NCBI GenBank assembly: GCA_040753915.1
Contig: JBFMDN010000042.1
Location: 1-47,862 of the forward strand
DNA from: JBFMDN01 sp040753915
GTDB taxonomy: Bacteria; Desulfobacterota; Desulfomonilia; Desulfomonilales; Desulfomonilaceae
Length of the DNA stretch: 47,862 bases
Direction of reading: 5' to 3'
Of this stretch, positions 34,190 to 42,641 are shown piece by piece; positions within the stretch are counted from its first letter, which is position 1, and every line of letters begins with the position of its first letter. The notes beneath the pieces were generated by a model. It did no database searches. It saw only the letters and a list, made by a program, of their open reading frames with translations, and was not told where the DNA came from. Both the position numbers and the translations under genes were made by a program.

Positions 34190-36985
34190 ATGGATTACAA
34201 AGAGACGCTCAATCTACCCAAGACCGATTTTCCCATGCGTGCGAACTTGCCGAAGCGAGAGCCGGAAATCCTGAGCATATGGGAATCCATGCAGATCTAT
34301 GCAAAGATTCTTGAAGCGAGCAAGGGCAGACAAAAATACATACTTCACGATGGGCCTCCGTACGCAAACGGACACATCCATCTCGGGACCGCTCTCAATA
34401 AGATCCTCAAAGACATGATTGTCAAATCCAAGTTCATGGCCGGATTTGATTCGGATTATGTTCCTGGCTGGGACTGCCACGGTCTGCCGATCGAGCACCA
34501 GGTGGATAAGGAGCTGGGCAAGAAGAAGCTGGACATGAGTGCAGTGGAGGTGCGCCGCCATTGCCGAAAGTACGCGGAGAAGTTCATCGACGTGCAGCGG
34601 GATGAATTCAAGCGCCTGGGCTGCCTGGCAGAGTGGGAGGATCCGTACCTGACAATGAACTATCGGTACCAGGCCACCATTGTCAGAGAGCTGGGGAAGT
34701 TCTTCGCTGCCGGTGCAGTATATCGGGGAAAGAAGCCTGTTCATTGGTGCTCTTCGTGCATCACGGCGCTCGCGGAAGCGGAAGTGGAGTACATGGACGC
34801 CAGCGCACCGTCGATCTATGTCAGGTTTCCAGCCAAAGATGACTTTTCTACAGTGCTTCCCACGGTGAAAGGCAAGAACACCTACGTGGTGATCTGGACG
34901 ACCACTCCATGGACTATCCCGGCAAATCTCGCTGTGGCACTGCATCCGGACGAATCCTACGCAGTCGTGGAAGTAGCAGACGAGGCATTCATTCTCGCTG
35001 AGCGTCTCGTGCCCGTGAACATGGACTCTTTCGGGATACGGGACTATAAGATCGTGGAGACCTTCAACGGCAGGCTCCTCGAGGGACTCCGACTCAGACA
35101 TCCCCTCTACGACAGAGATTCACAAATCATTATGGCGCCGTTCGTAACGCTTGACACCGGTACGGGATGCGTTCACGTGGCCCCCGGACACGGCCAGGAG
35201 GACTACGAGGTTGGCCTGAAGTACGGGATAGACGTGTATGCTCCAGTAGACGATCGCGGCATGTTCACGGATGATGTGGAATACTTCCGCGGGAAATTCG
35301 TTTTCGCAGCGAACGACGAAGTCATAGCAAAGCTTTCGGAAGCGGGAAACCTCTTGGCGTCAGAGACAATGCAACACAGCTATCCCCATTGTTGGCGTTG
35401 CAAAAGGCCGGTAATCTTTCGAGCTACGCACCAATGGTTCATCTCCATGGAGAAGACCGGCCTGCGCAAAAAAGCTTTGGAAGCCATTGACACCGTAACG
35501 TGGATTCCCCGTTGGGGCAGAGACCGCATCTACGGGATGATTCAGCATCGGCCCGACTGGTGCATCTCTCGCCAGCGCAGTTGGGGAGTGCCCATCACTG
35601 CCATGCGTTGCGCCAACTGCGACGAGGTAGTAGCGCCCCCAGAGCTCTTCGAGCGGGCTGCAGCCCTCTTTGAGGAGAAGGGAGCAGACGTCTGGTTCGA
35701 CTCTCAGGCAGACGAGCTCCTTCCCGAAGAAATGCAATGCCCTGCATGCGGGGGCCGATCGTTTATCAAGGAATCGGACATCCTCGATGTCTGGTTCGAT
35801 TCGGGAGTGAGTTGGGCCGCAGTGTGCGAACAGAGACCCAACCTGGTTTATCCCACCCACATGTACCTCGAAGGGAGCGATCAGCACCGCGGCTGGTTTC
35901 ATAGCGCGCTGCTGACCTCCGTGGGAACCAGAAACAAGGCACCGTACCAGTCGGTTCTCACCCACGGTTTCGTAGTGGACGGCCAGGGAAAGAAGATGTC
36001 CAAGTCCTTGGGAAATGTCATCCAACCACAAGAGCTCATCAAGAAATACGGGGCCGACATTCTGAGGCTTTGGGTTTCTGCCGAAGATTACCGTGACGAC
36101 ATCCGAATTTCCTCGGAGATACTCGACAGGCTTTCGGAGGCCTATCGGCGCATCAGGAACACTTGTCGCTTCCTTCTCGGGAATCTGGCCGACTTCGATC
36201 CGGCTCGAGATATGATTCCGGTAGATCGGATGCTTGACCTGGACAAATTCGCCCTGGATACTCTCAACCGGGTTATTGGGAGGGTAACCAGGGCGTACGA
36301 AACATTCGAATTCCACGTTGTTTTCCATACGCTTTACAACTATTGCTCCGTGGACCTGTCGTCCCTCTATCTGGATGTCCTCAAGGACCGCCTTTATGTT
36401 GAACGAAGGGATGGAGCGCTGAGGCGCTCCGCACAGACCGTCCTTTACCATGTTTTGTCCGCGCTCGTCCGACTGATGGCCCCAATTCTCTCCTTTACCG
36501 CTGAGGAAGTCTGGTCCATGTTTAACGCGGATAGGGGGACCCCGAAAAGTGTCCACCTCGCCTCCTTCCCGGAACCAGTTGCCGGAATTGAGCTTACCGA
36601 CGAAGAGAGGAAGCGCTGGGATTCCCTCCTCCTGGTCAGGCAGCAGGTGTCGAAGTCCCTGGAAGAATCAAGAGCTGAAAAGACGATCGGCTCCTCCCTC
36701 GAGGCAAAGGTGACCATTGAGGCGCCTGATGACATCATCGCCATGATCTCGAACCTGGATCAGCCTAAAGACTTCTTTATTGTGTCTCAGTTAGACCTGA
36801 GGCCCGCGGGTCCCTCGGCCGAGCAAGGGGAAGAAGACTCCAAGCTGCCAGGGTTGAAAATCACCGTATCGAGAGCCGATGGAGAAAAATGCCCCAGATG
36901 CTGGATTCGAAGTCCGGAAATCGGCACCGTCGAGAAGTTCCCGGAAGTGTGCCCCAGATGTGCACGCGTCTTGGAGGAATCGTGA
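34190..36985 (+). CDS. ileS: Isoleucine-tRNA ligase
   Basis: A protein of 931 residues, close to the usual bacterial length of about 940. It charges tRNA-Ile with isoleucine using ATP. The class I HIGH motif is in YANGHIHLGTALNKI near residue 61. The editing (CP1) domain covers about residues 200-390 with WTTTPWTIPANLAVALHP. The KMSKS loop is QGKKMSKSLGNVI at 601-606. A C-terminal zinc finger has Cys901, Cys904, Cys921 and Cys924. GDGCFDVWFDSGVSW-like signatures (DVWFDSGVSWAAV) confirm the Ile/Val/Leu group, and the overall pattern matches IleRS rather than ValRS. The stop overlaps the lspA start, so the two genes are co-transcribed, an order often seen in bacteria. Confidence 0.97.
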   Translation: MDYKETLNLPKTDFPMRANLPKREPEILSIWESMQIYAKILEASKGRQKYILHDGPPYANGHIHLGTALNKILKDMIVKSKFMAGFDSDYVPGWDCHGLPIEHQVDKELGKKKLDMSAVEVRRHCRKYAEKFIDVQRDEFKRLGCLAEWEDPYLTMNYRYQATIVRELGKFFAAGAVYRGKKPVHWCSSCITALAEAEVEYMDASAPSIYVRFPAKDDFSTVLPTVKGKNTYVVIWTTTPWTIPANLAVALHPDESYAVVEVADEAFILAERLVPVNMDSFGIRDYKIVETFNGRLLEGLRLRHPLYDRDSQIIMAPFVTLDTGTGCVHVAPGHGQEDYEVGLKYGIDVYAPVDDRGMFTDDVEYFRGKFVFAANDEVIAKLSEAGNLLASETMQHSYPHCWRCKRPVIFRATHQWFISMEKTGLRKKALEAIDTVTWIPRWGRDRIYGMIQHRPDWCISRQRSWGVPITAMRCANCDEVVAPPELFERAAALFEEKGADVWFDSQADELLPEEMQCPACGGRSFIKESDILDVWFDSGVSWAAVCEQRPNLVYPTHMYLEGSDQHRGWFHSALLTSVGTRNKAPYQSVLTHGFVVDGQGKKMSKSLGNVIQPQELIKKYGADILRLWVSAEDYRDDIRISSEILDRLSEAYRRIRNTCRFLLGNLADFDPARDMIPVDRMLDLDKFALDTLNRVIGRVTRAYETFEFHVVFHTLYNYCSVDLSSLYLDVLKDRLYVERRDGALRRSAQTVLYHVLSALVRLMAPILSFTAEEVWSMFNADRGTPKSVHLASFPEPVAGIELTDEERKRWDSLLLVRQQVSKSLEESRAEKTIGSSLEAKVTIEAPDDIIAMISNLDQPKDFFIVSQLDLRPAGPSAEQGEEDSKLPGLKITVSRADGEKCPRCWIRSPEIGTVEKFPEVCPRCARVLEES

Positions 36986-37533
36986 ATGTCCTCGTCGCCG
37001 AGCAGCGAGCCGGGAAAAGCAACCATGGGCCGGGAGTCGAGCGGCGGAGAGCGCTTGTTCTGTTCTCTGTCACAGTCTTCCTCGTGACTTTAACCGATCA
37101 AGCAACCAAAATCCTTGTGGCAGCATCCCTCCCAAACGGCAGCGGTAGGGAGCTAATCCCCGGGGTTCTGAATCTGGTACACGCGAGAAATCCGGGAGCA
37201 GCGTTCGGGATGATGTCTGGTGCCGCTCCTGGTCTGCGCTCCCTGTTCTTCATTGGGATATCAGTAATGGCCCTCATCGTGATCCTGTGGCTTGTCAGCC
37301 AATCACCCAGGATTCGGTGGCCGCTCCTGATGGCATGCTCAACCTTTTTCGGGGGAACACTAGGGAACCTGCTCGATCGAATCCGCTTTGGCGAAGTCGT
37401 GGATTTCGTCGATCTCCACGTGGGAGCATGGCATTGGCCTGCGTTCAACGTGGCAGATTCAGCCCTCTGCGTCGGCACAGCCTGCTTCATACTTCATTTC
37501 TTGACAGAGAGAAAGGCTGCGAATACGGAATAA
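36982..37533 (+). CDS. lspA: Lipoprotein signal peptidase (signal peptidase II)
   Basis: A protein of 183 residues with four membrane helices. It cleaves the signal peptide of prolipoproteins after the Cys is lipidated. Conserved boxes are TLTDQATK, LVHARNPGAAFGMM, TLGNLLDRIRFGEVVDFVDLH and WPAFNVADSALCVG. The catalytic Asp pair is Asp141 (in VVDF) and Asp159 (in NVAD). The start is GTG 36982, overlapping the ileS stop as GTGA, with GGAGG at 36973-36977. A longer frame from 36889 would lie inside ileS and is rejected. The window itself encodes likely substrates: the export lipoprotein at 16639 and the oxidase subunit II at 42642. Confidence 0.95.
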   Translation: MNVLVAEQRAGKSNHGPGVERRRALVLFSVTVFLVTLTDQATKILVAASLPNGSGRELIPGVLNLVHARNPGAAFGMMSGAAPGLRSLFFIGISVMALIVILWLVSQSPRIRWPLLMACSTFFGGTLGNLLDRIRFGEVVDFVDLHVGAWHWPAFNVADSALCVGTACFILHFLTERKAANTE

Positions 37534-37801
37534 GAGACTATCTCAGTGCGTGCTTCGCATAGAGGTGTTTCCGCAGGGCGCTTCGACACGCGCGCTGATT
37601 TTGCGGGTTCACGACCGTCCCCCCAGCGAGGCCACTTGTTGCAGGCCGGTCACACAAGTTGGAGACAATGTCTCAATGACTTCTCTGGTTATGGTGCCAT
37701 GAATTGCATATGCGCTGCATTCATCAAGGTGGGAAGCCATACTGTCGAGGATCACCGTTTCAGGATCGTAGGGGCGCCCCGTCTGGGTGTCCGGGAAGGG
37801 C

Positions 37802-38698
37802 TCAGTTGACCTTGAATAGGGCCGCGGCCCACTCAGCCTCGGAGACTTCCGCAACCAGCCGGACCGATCCCTCCAGAAACAAGTCTCTCAGAGGGCTCCA
37901 CTGATCGAGAGGAATGCCCGATATGATGAGATATCGCAGCGTCAGATCTACGAGAGCAGCTCGATGGCGTCTCAAGGTCATGGGATCGAGGTTGGCCACC
38001 ACGATCTCGTGCCTGTCGCGAACAGCGTCCACGCCTTGGCAGGTTAGCCGCACCCTGTGTTCCACTCGGTTCAGCTCCAGATTCTTCCGGGCCGATGCAA
38101 CCGCCACCGGATCGTTGTCTATGGCTGTCACCTCGCTCGCACCGAGTAAAGCTGCGGCAATCGCCAGAATACCCGATCCACATCCTGCATCGAGAACACG
38201 AAAAGGCTCGCCTTGTTCAACGAGCAAGTCCACTGCCTTTTCCAGGAGGACTAGACAAGCCCGGGTGGTTTCGTGAGTTCCGGTACCAAAGGCCTCTCCC
38301 GGCTCAATCACGATCACATGCCGCTCGATATCCGTGACTTCGAGCCATGGAGGCGTCACCACGAGACTGCGTCCAATGGGAACACTCGTGAAATTATCCT
38401 TCCATGCAACAGCCCAGTTCTCATTGGGCTGACGAACAGCCTCAAGCACGCGGGGAGAGTGCTCGGGAAAGAGCTCTGCCAGGTCTTCCAGCAAACGATC
38501 CAACTCGGATCGCACCCGATTCTCCCAGTCGTCTACAGGGAAATACGCGGTGAGGATGTCCTCCGCAGGATCGCTATCATCGACCACCACACCTCTGGAC
38601 CCGTGCCCGATAAGAAAGTCGCTTATCGCGTCGCCCGTCTCGGGTGTTGCTGCAACCGTGACACATACCCATTCCGAAGGAGGGGTCCGGTCGGTCAT
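37802..38698 (-). CDS. prmA: Ribosomal protein L11 methyltransferase
   Basis: A protein of 298 residues, normal for PrmA. It adds methyl groups to ribosomal protein L11 using S-adenosylmethionine. The N-terminal substrate-recognition domain has VVVDDSDPAEDILTAYFP. A linker contains ENWAVAWKDNFTSVPIG. The catalytic domain opens with the near-diagnostic VIEPGEAFGTGTHETTRACL, then the SAM motif VLDAGCGSGILAIAAALLGA and the acidic VTAIDNDPVAV, with VVANLDP near the active site. It is convergent with lspA across a 268 bp gap in which I see no gene. Cytoplasmic. The substrate assignment rests on family membership. Confidence 0.94.
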   Translation of the reverse strand: MTDRTPPSEWVCVTVAATPETGDAISDFLIGHGSRGVVVDDSDPAEDILTAYFPVDDWENRVRSELDRLLEDLAELFPEHSPRVLEAVRQPNENWAVAWKDNFTSVPIGRSLVVTPPWLEVTDIERHVIVIEPGEAFGTGTHETTRACLVLLEKAVDLLVEQGEPFRVLDAGCGSGILAIAAALLGASEVTAIDNDPVAVASARKNLELNRVEHRVRLTCQGVDAVRDRHEIVVANLDPMTLRRHRAALVDLTLRYLIISGIPLDQWSPLRDLFLEGSVRLVAEVSEAEWAAALFKVN

Positions 38699-38769
38699 GA
38701 AACGGTGTCCTCAGGCCATGTGCTCATTGCCATTGGTGTCGGCGGGGATAATCGCCGGGAACACGAGTA

Positions 38770-38803
38770 GCCGATTCACTCACTCAAGAGCGGGTGAATC
38801 GGC
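38770..38803. terminator. Perfect 10-bp hairpin downstream of the small secreted protein gene
   Basis: GCCGATTCAC at 38770-38779 pairs with GTGAATCGGC at 38794-38803 around a 14-base loop. It lies between two minus-strand genes, 43 bp after the stop of the upstream one, and may terminate or process its transcript. No T-run is present. Confidence 0.4.
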
Positions 38804-38845
38804 GTTCACGGGACGAAAGATGGGTTCTTCAGAAACGTGATTGCC

Positions 38846-39190
38846 TCAATCGACCGACTTCATGCACTTCTTGGCTTCCTCGGCAGTCTCTCGATAGAGC
38901 TCTCTAAATTTGCTCTCCAGCTTTCGATTCTGGTCGTACTGAGAAAAGAGGGCGTCCATGGAAGCGATGGTCCCCTCATTCTTCGGAAAGCTGGCCAGGT
39001 TTTGGATTTGCATCATATAGGATTTTGCCACACGGTTGTGGGCTTCTGCCCTCGCCTCGTAGGCTCTTGCCATGGAAACGAGCTCGTGGCATACGGAGAG
39101 ATAGGCACTTCGCTCGCAAAAGGCCATGTTGGTTCCCATGAGGATCGACATAAATAGGAAAAGGAAGACGAGAGCGGCTTTGGGCTTCAT
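38846..39190 (-). CDS. Small secreted helical protein of unknown function
   Basis: A protein of 114 residues starting at ATG 39190, where a clear signal peptide begins (KPKAALVFLFLFMSILMG, ending about AFC). The mature part of about 90 residues is charged and mainly alpha-helical, with SVCHELVSMARAYEARAEAHNRVAKSYM and RKLESKFRELYRETAEEAKKCMKSVD, split here by KNEGTIASMDALFSQYD. Three Cys remain after or at the cleavage point (one at the signal end, one in VCHE, one in KKCM), so a disulfide is possible. GAGG lies upstream of the start. A longer frame to 39274 lacks such support. No family is recognised. A periplasmic helical protein of the size of a small chaperone or metal-binding protein fits, but no function is claimed. 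Confidence 0.65.
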   Translation of the reverse strand: MKPKAALVFLFLFMSILMGTNMAFCERSAYLSVCHELVSMARAYEARAEAHNRVAKSYMMQIQNLASFPKNEGTIASMDALFSQYDQNRKLESKFRELYRETAEEAKKCMKSVD

Positions 39191-39432
39191 CGCGAAACCT
39201 CGCACAGTAGTTTTACTTGGTATATAGCAGGGTTGGCCTATTTTTTCAATATTTTTGTTAGATAACATATACAATTTTCCTTAATCATTTTCTTTAATCC
39301 ACAGGAGCCCTCCGTTGAGCCTCCCCCCGTTGACTGTGGTACCTCCTGTTGCTAAGCTTGATAACTTCCGTTCTGGTTGGACTGCAGCGACCCCACGCAG
39401 CGGGGAATGCCGACTCAGGAGCGTGTAATTTC

Positions 39433-39438
39433 GGGAGG
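39433..39438 (+). promoter_or_regulatory. Ribosome binding site supporting a TTG start for mtnA
   Basis: GGGAGG ends 7 bp before TTG 39446. No ATG or GTG is suitably placed nearby, so this signal decides the unusual start codon. Confidence 0.7.
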
Positions 39439-39445
39439 ATAACGA

Positions 39446-40510
39446 TTGGAAGACCCTTTCAGAACCATAGAGTGGAAACACGATCACATCCGGCTCTTGG
39501 ACCAGACTCTCTTGCCTCAGCAGGAGAAGTACATAGCCATTCGAACCGTTGACGAGCTTTGCGACGCGATCAAACGGCTGGCAGTTCGCGGGGCCCCCGC
39601 GATCGGCGTGGCAGCGGCCATGGGGGTTGCTCTCGGGATGGCTGACGCGTCGGAGACCGACCGGGATGCCTTCATGCAGCGTCTCGACAACGTGGTAGGT
39701 CAGATCTGGTCCACCCGTCCCACTGCTGTGAACCTTTTCTGGGCGTTGAATCGCATGAAAAGGCTTTGTGTCGAGTTGTCCCATCTGTCGTTACGGGAGC
39801 TCAAGTTGAGGCTGGCTCAGGAAGCGGTAATGATGGAGCGCGAGGACCGTCTGATCTGTGAGACGATCGGATTTCACGGGAAGGATATCCTGCAAGATGG
39901 GGACTCCGTTTTGACCCACTGCAATGCCGGAGGGCTGGCCACTGCTGGATATGGTACAGCCATAGGAGTGATTCGCGCCGCATTTGAAGCGGGAAAAGGC
40001 ATCAGCGTGATCTCCGATGAAACGAGACCGTTAAATCAAGGCTCGCGCATAACATCATGGGAGCTCAAAAAGCTCGGGGTCCCGGTTACGCTCATTACCG
40101 ACAACACGGCTGGCGCTCTCATGCAGAGGGGCGAAGTCAACAAGGTAATCGTAGGAGCCGATCGGATAGCCGCGAACGGTGATACAGCGAACAAGATTGG
40201 CACCTATTCGGTGGCAGTGCTCGCCAAGCACCATCGTATACCCTTCTATGTCGCAGCGCCGCTTTCTACCATCGACATGTCGATCGACTCCGGCGCGGAC
40301 ATCCCTATCGAAGAGCGAGATGCCCGAGAAGTAACGTCCATTGGCGGGGTGCCTATTGCTCCCGAGGGAATCAGGGTCCGAAATCTCGCATTCGATGTTA
40401 CTCCCCATGAGCTCATTTCGGGGATAATCACCGAACACGGAATCGCGGTCGAGCCGTATGGGGAGGCGTTCAGGGCTTTCTTCGCCAAGAAGGAGGAGAA
40501 ATTAGTATGA
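39446..40510 (+). CDS. mtnA: S-methyl-5-thioribose-1-phosphate isomerase
   Basis: A protein of 354 residues starting at TTG. It converts methylthioribose-1-phosphate to methylthioribulose-1-phosphate in the methionine salvage pathway. Family marks are LLDQTLLPQQEKYI, AVRGAPAIGVAAAMGVAL, ILTHCNAGGLAT-like (VLTHCNAGGLATAGYGTA, with candidate catalytic Cys159), SDETRPLNQGSRIT-type and VGADRIAANGDTANKIGTY (candidate Asp239). The C-terminal PIEERDAREVTSIGG is also typical. Other salvage genes are not in the window. The stop overlaps the start of the next gene (ATGA), so the two are translationally coupled. The eIF-2B-related fold gives a possible alternative as a ribose-1,5-bisphosphate isomerase-like enzyme, but the marks favour MtnA. 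Confidence 0.93.
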   Translation: MEDPFRTIEWKHDHIRLLDQTLLPQQEKYIAIRTVDELCDAIKRLAVRGAPAIGVAAAMGVALGMADASETDRDAFMQRLDNVVGQIWSTRPTAVNLFWALNRMKRLCVELSHLSLRELKLRLAQEAVMMEREDRLICETIGFHGKDILQDGDSVLTHCNAGGLATAGYGTAIGVIRAAFEAGKGISVISDETRPLNQGSRITSWELKKLGVPVTLITDNTAGALMQRGEVNKVIVGADRIAANGDTANKIGTYSVAVLAKHHRIPFYVAAPLSTIDMSIDSGADIPIEERDAREVTSIGGVPIAPEGIRVRNLAFDVTPHELISGIITEHGIAVEPYGEAFRAFFAKKEEKLV

Positions 40511-42084
40511 GTCCTGTTCTACGCGACCCGGAGAGCGGGCGCGTTCTCAATCATGTGGAAGTAGTGGACGAAAAGACTGGCGCTGTCATAGGTCAGCTTG
40601 ATTCCGCGCAAGCAATGGACGGTTTGCGACACGCAAACCACACCATGGATACAGACCTGTATGAGTTGACCATGGCAGCCGGATACAAGGTCCTTGGAAA
40701 GGGGTCGCAGAGAGCATGCTTCGACCTCTACTATCGTCAAAATCCAGACGACGGTGCGTTTTGCGTGTTTGCAGGCCTCGACACCGTCATTGAATATATC
40801 AACAACTTACGTCTTTATCCCGATGATCTTGAGTACCTGAAAACAACGGGGATCTTCTCTCCTACTGCATTGGAGGCGCTTGCTTCAGACATCCGCTTCA
40901 CTGGTGACATATGGGCCGTTCCCGAAGGGACCGTCGTCTTTCCGAACGAGCCTCTGATCCGAGTGGTGGGTCCCATTGCTGAAGCTCAGATCCTTGAGAC
41001 CACCTTGCTTGCTCTCGTGGGCCATCAGACTCTGATCGCCACGAAGGCCGCCAGGATGACGATGGCCACCCGAGGAGCGCCGGTGGTCGATTTCGGTGCC
41101 CGTCGCGCACACGGAGTTCAGGCCGCCCTTCTCGGTGCACGAGCCGCGTACATTGGCGGGTGCGCTGGCTCGTCCAATGTCAAGGCTGGGAAGCTGTTTG
41201 GTATTCCCGTTCGGGGAACGCACGCCCATAGCTGGATCGAGAGCTTCGACAGCGAGATTGAAGCGTTTGAAGGGTTCAGCAAGGTTTTTCCGGACAATTG
41301 CGTGCTGCTCGTCGACACGTACGACACCATAGAGGGGGTTCGACAGGCAGTAGAAGTGGCCCGAAGAATGAAGAACGCAGGGAAATCGTTGTTGGGTATA
41401 CGTATAGATAGCGGGGACTTGGCCTACTATTCCAAAGCTGCACGAAAAATATTGGATGAGGCCGGATTCCCCGAGGTACTCATACTCGCAAGCAGCGATC
41501 TGGATGAATGGATTATTGAGAGCTTGAGAGATCAGGGGGCACGAATAGACATATGGTGTGTGGGAACCCGCCTGATCACATCCTATCAGACTCCCGCTCT
41601 CGGAGTAGTATACAAGCTCATGGCCGCGGATCGGGGTGACGGAAAACTGATTCCGAAGATTAAGATCTCACAGAATCCGAGCAAGGTGACCAATCCGGGA
41701 GTGAAAAAGATAGTCCGGTTTTACAACGGCAACGGAAGGATGATCGGGGATGTCCTCACAGAGGTAGGTGAGCCGCTACCTCAGGGAGAGCCGGTCAGAG
41801 CGCATCATCCTATGTACGATTACATGAAGAAGACCTACAGACAGCCGTACAGAGCTGAAGAGCTCATGGTTCAGGTCTTTGCCGGTGGACAGCAGGTGTA
41901 CCAATCGCCGCCGTTGGCAGAAATCAGGCAGCGGGCCAAAGATCAGATCGATTCCCTCGAGCCCGAGTACAAGCGTCTCCCAAACCCTCACATTTACAAG
42001 GTTTCGCTTTCGGACAAGCTGTACAGGATCAAGAAAGAGCTCCTCCAGTATTACCAGGACCGGGCCAATGCAAAAAACGCTTGA
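40507..42084 (+). CDS. pncB: Nicotinate phosphoribosyltransferase
   Basis: A protein of 525 residues. It makes nicotinate mononucleotide from nicotinate and PRPP (with ATP) in NAD salvage. Conserved boxes are TMDTDLYELTMAAGY near residue 46, GHQTLIATKAARM, VDFGARRAHGVQAAL, and GTHAHSWIESF, which includes the His that is phosphorylated in this family (His239 or His241). IRIDSGDLAYYSKAARKIL and WCVGTRLITSYQTPALG-like boxes complete the site. The first 45 residues precede the usual family start and look like an extra charged segment (LNHVEVVDEKTGAVIGQL). ATG 40507 overlaps the mtnA stop. A hairpin at 42104-42144 follows. Confidence 0.93.
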   Translation: MSPVLRDPESGRVLNHVEVVDEKTGAVIGQLDSAQAMDGLRHANHTMDTDLYELTMAAGYKVLGKGSQRACFDLYYRQNPDDGAFCVFAGLDTVIEYINNLRLYPDDLEYLKTTGIFSPTALEALASDIRFTGDIWAVPEGTVVFPNEPLIRVVGPIAEAQILETTLLALVGHQTLIATKAARMTMATRGAPVVDFGARRAHGVQAALLGARAAYIGGCAGSSNVKAGKLFGIPVRGTHAHSWIESFDSEIEAFEGFSKVFPDNCVLLVDTYDTIEGVRQAVEVARRMKNAGKSLLGIRIDSGDLAYYSKAARKILDEAGFPEVLILASSDLDEWIIESLRDQGARIDIWCVGTRLITSYQTPALGVVYKLMAADRGDGKLIPKIKISQNPSKVTNPGVKKIVRFYNGNGRMIGDVLTEVGEPLPQGEPVRAHHPMYDYMKKTYRQPYRAEELMVQVFAGGQQVYQSPPLAEIRQRAKDQIDSLEPEYKRLPNPHIYKVSLSDKLYRIKKELLQYYQDRANAKNA

Positions 42085-42641
42085 GCCCGATCCGCTGGGC
42101 TATCCGGCTGTTGGCGCTTGCGTTGTCAGCTCCCGCCAAGCCGGAACCCAGACTCCCCGCGATCTCCTCTAGTCACTCTCCTGCCCCGTCTCCTGATTCA
42201 GGATGAGCCTTGGACGGGGTTAAGGCATAGAACGGACGTGGAAGGGTTGAGAACGGTTTCAGAAAAAAGAGGAATCGGGTGACAGCCAGGGAGACTCTTT
42301 TTGGTTGACGGGGGTACAGACGGTGGGGTACTCTTTAATGGGGAATAAAGGGGAATTATTCGGTAACGTGACCACGGTGTTGCCATCCTGCAGCCTCGTA
42401 AGCGACTGAGCGGGGGCTTTTTGGGTGCCAGGGGAGCACGCGGGACAAGCGGATTCCCAGTGAAGGGGCCTACAACTCGACAAAGGAGGACAGTTAAACA
42501 ATAGCAGATATACATAAGCCCCTGGTCAAATTGACGTAAGAGAGAGGCCCGGCGTAGAAGAATTTACATCAACCGTGGGACTCGCACCACTCTGCCCGAA
42601 GCCTGAAAATTAGGAAGACCCTTGAGACGTTGGGGGTATAA
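42085..42641. other. Intergenic region between pncB and the cyo operon
   Basis: About 557 bp with no credible gene. A loose hairpin at 42104-42144 (arms CCGGCT-TGGCG and CGCCA-AGCCGG, long loop) may terminate pncB. A run GGGGGCTTTTTGGG at about 42413-42426 looks like a terminator tail without a clean stem. Repeated GGGG-containing words at 42325-42356 (TGGGGTACT, TGGGGAATA, AGGGGAATT) are evenly spaced by roughly 13 to 17 bases and might be operator half-sites. A promoter candidate is listed separately. Confidence 0.4.
42531..42560 (+). promoter_or_regulatory. Candidate sigma-70 promoter for the cyo operon
   Basis: TTGACG at 42531-42536 and TAGAAG at 42555-42560 with an 18 bp spacer. The start codon of the first gene is about 80 bp downstream. 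Confidence 0.35.

Noticed and set aside
39281..39784. A 167-codon minus-strand frame over the start of mtnA
   Set aside because: It overlaps the well-supported mtnA coding region and has no recognisable product.
42198..42515. A 105-codon minus-strand frame in the pncB-cyo gap
   Set aside because: Proline-rich without structure, no start signal, and overlaps likely regulatory sequence; judged chance.
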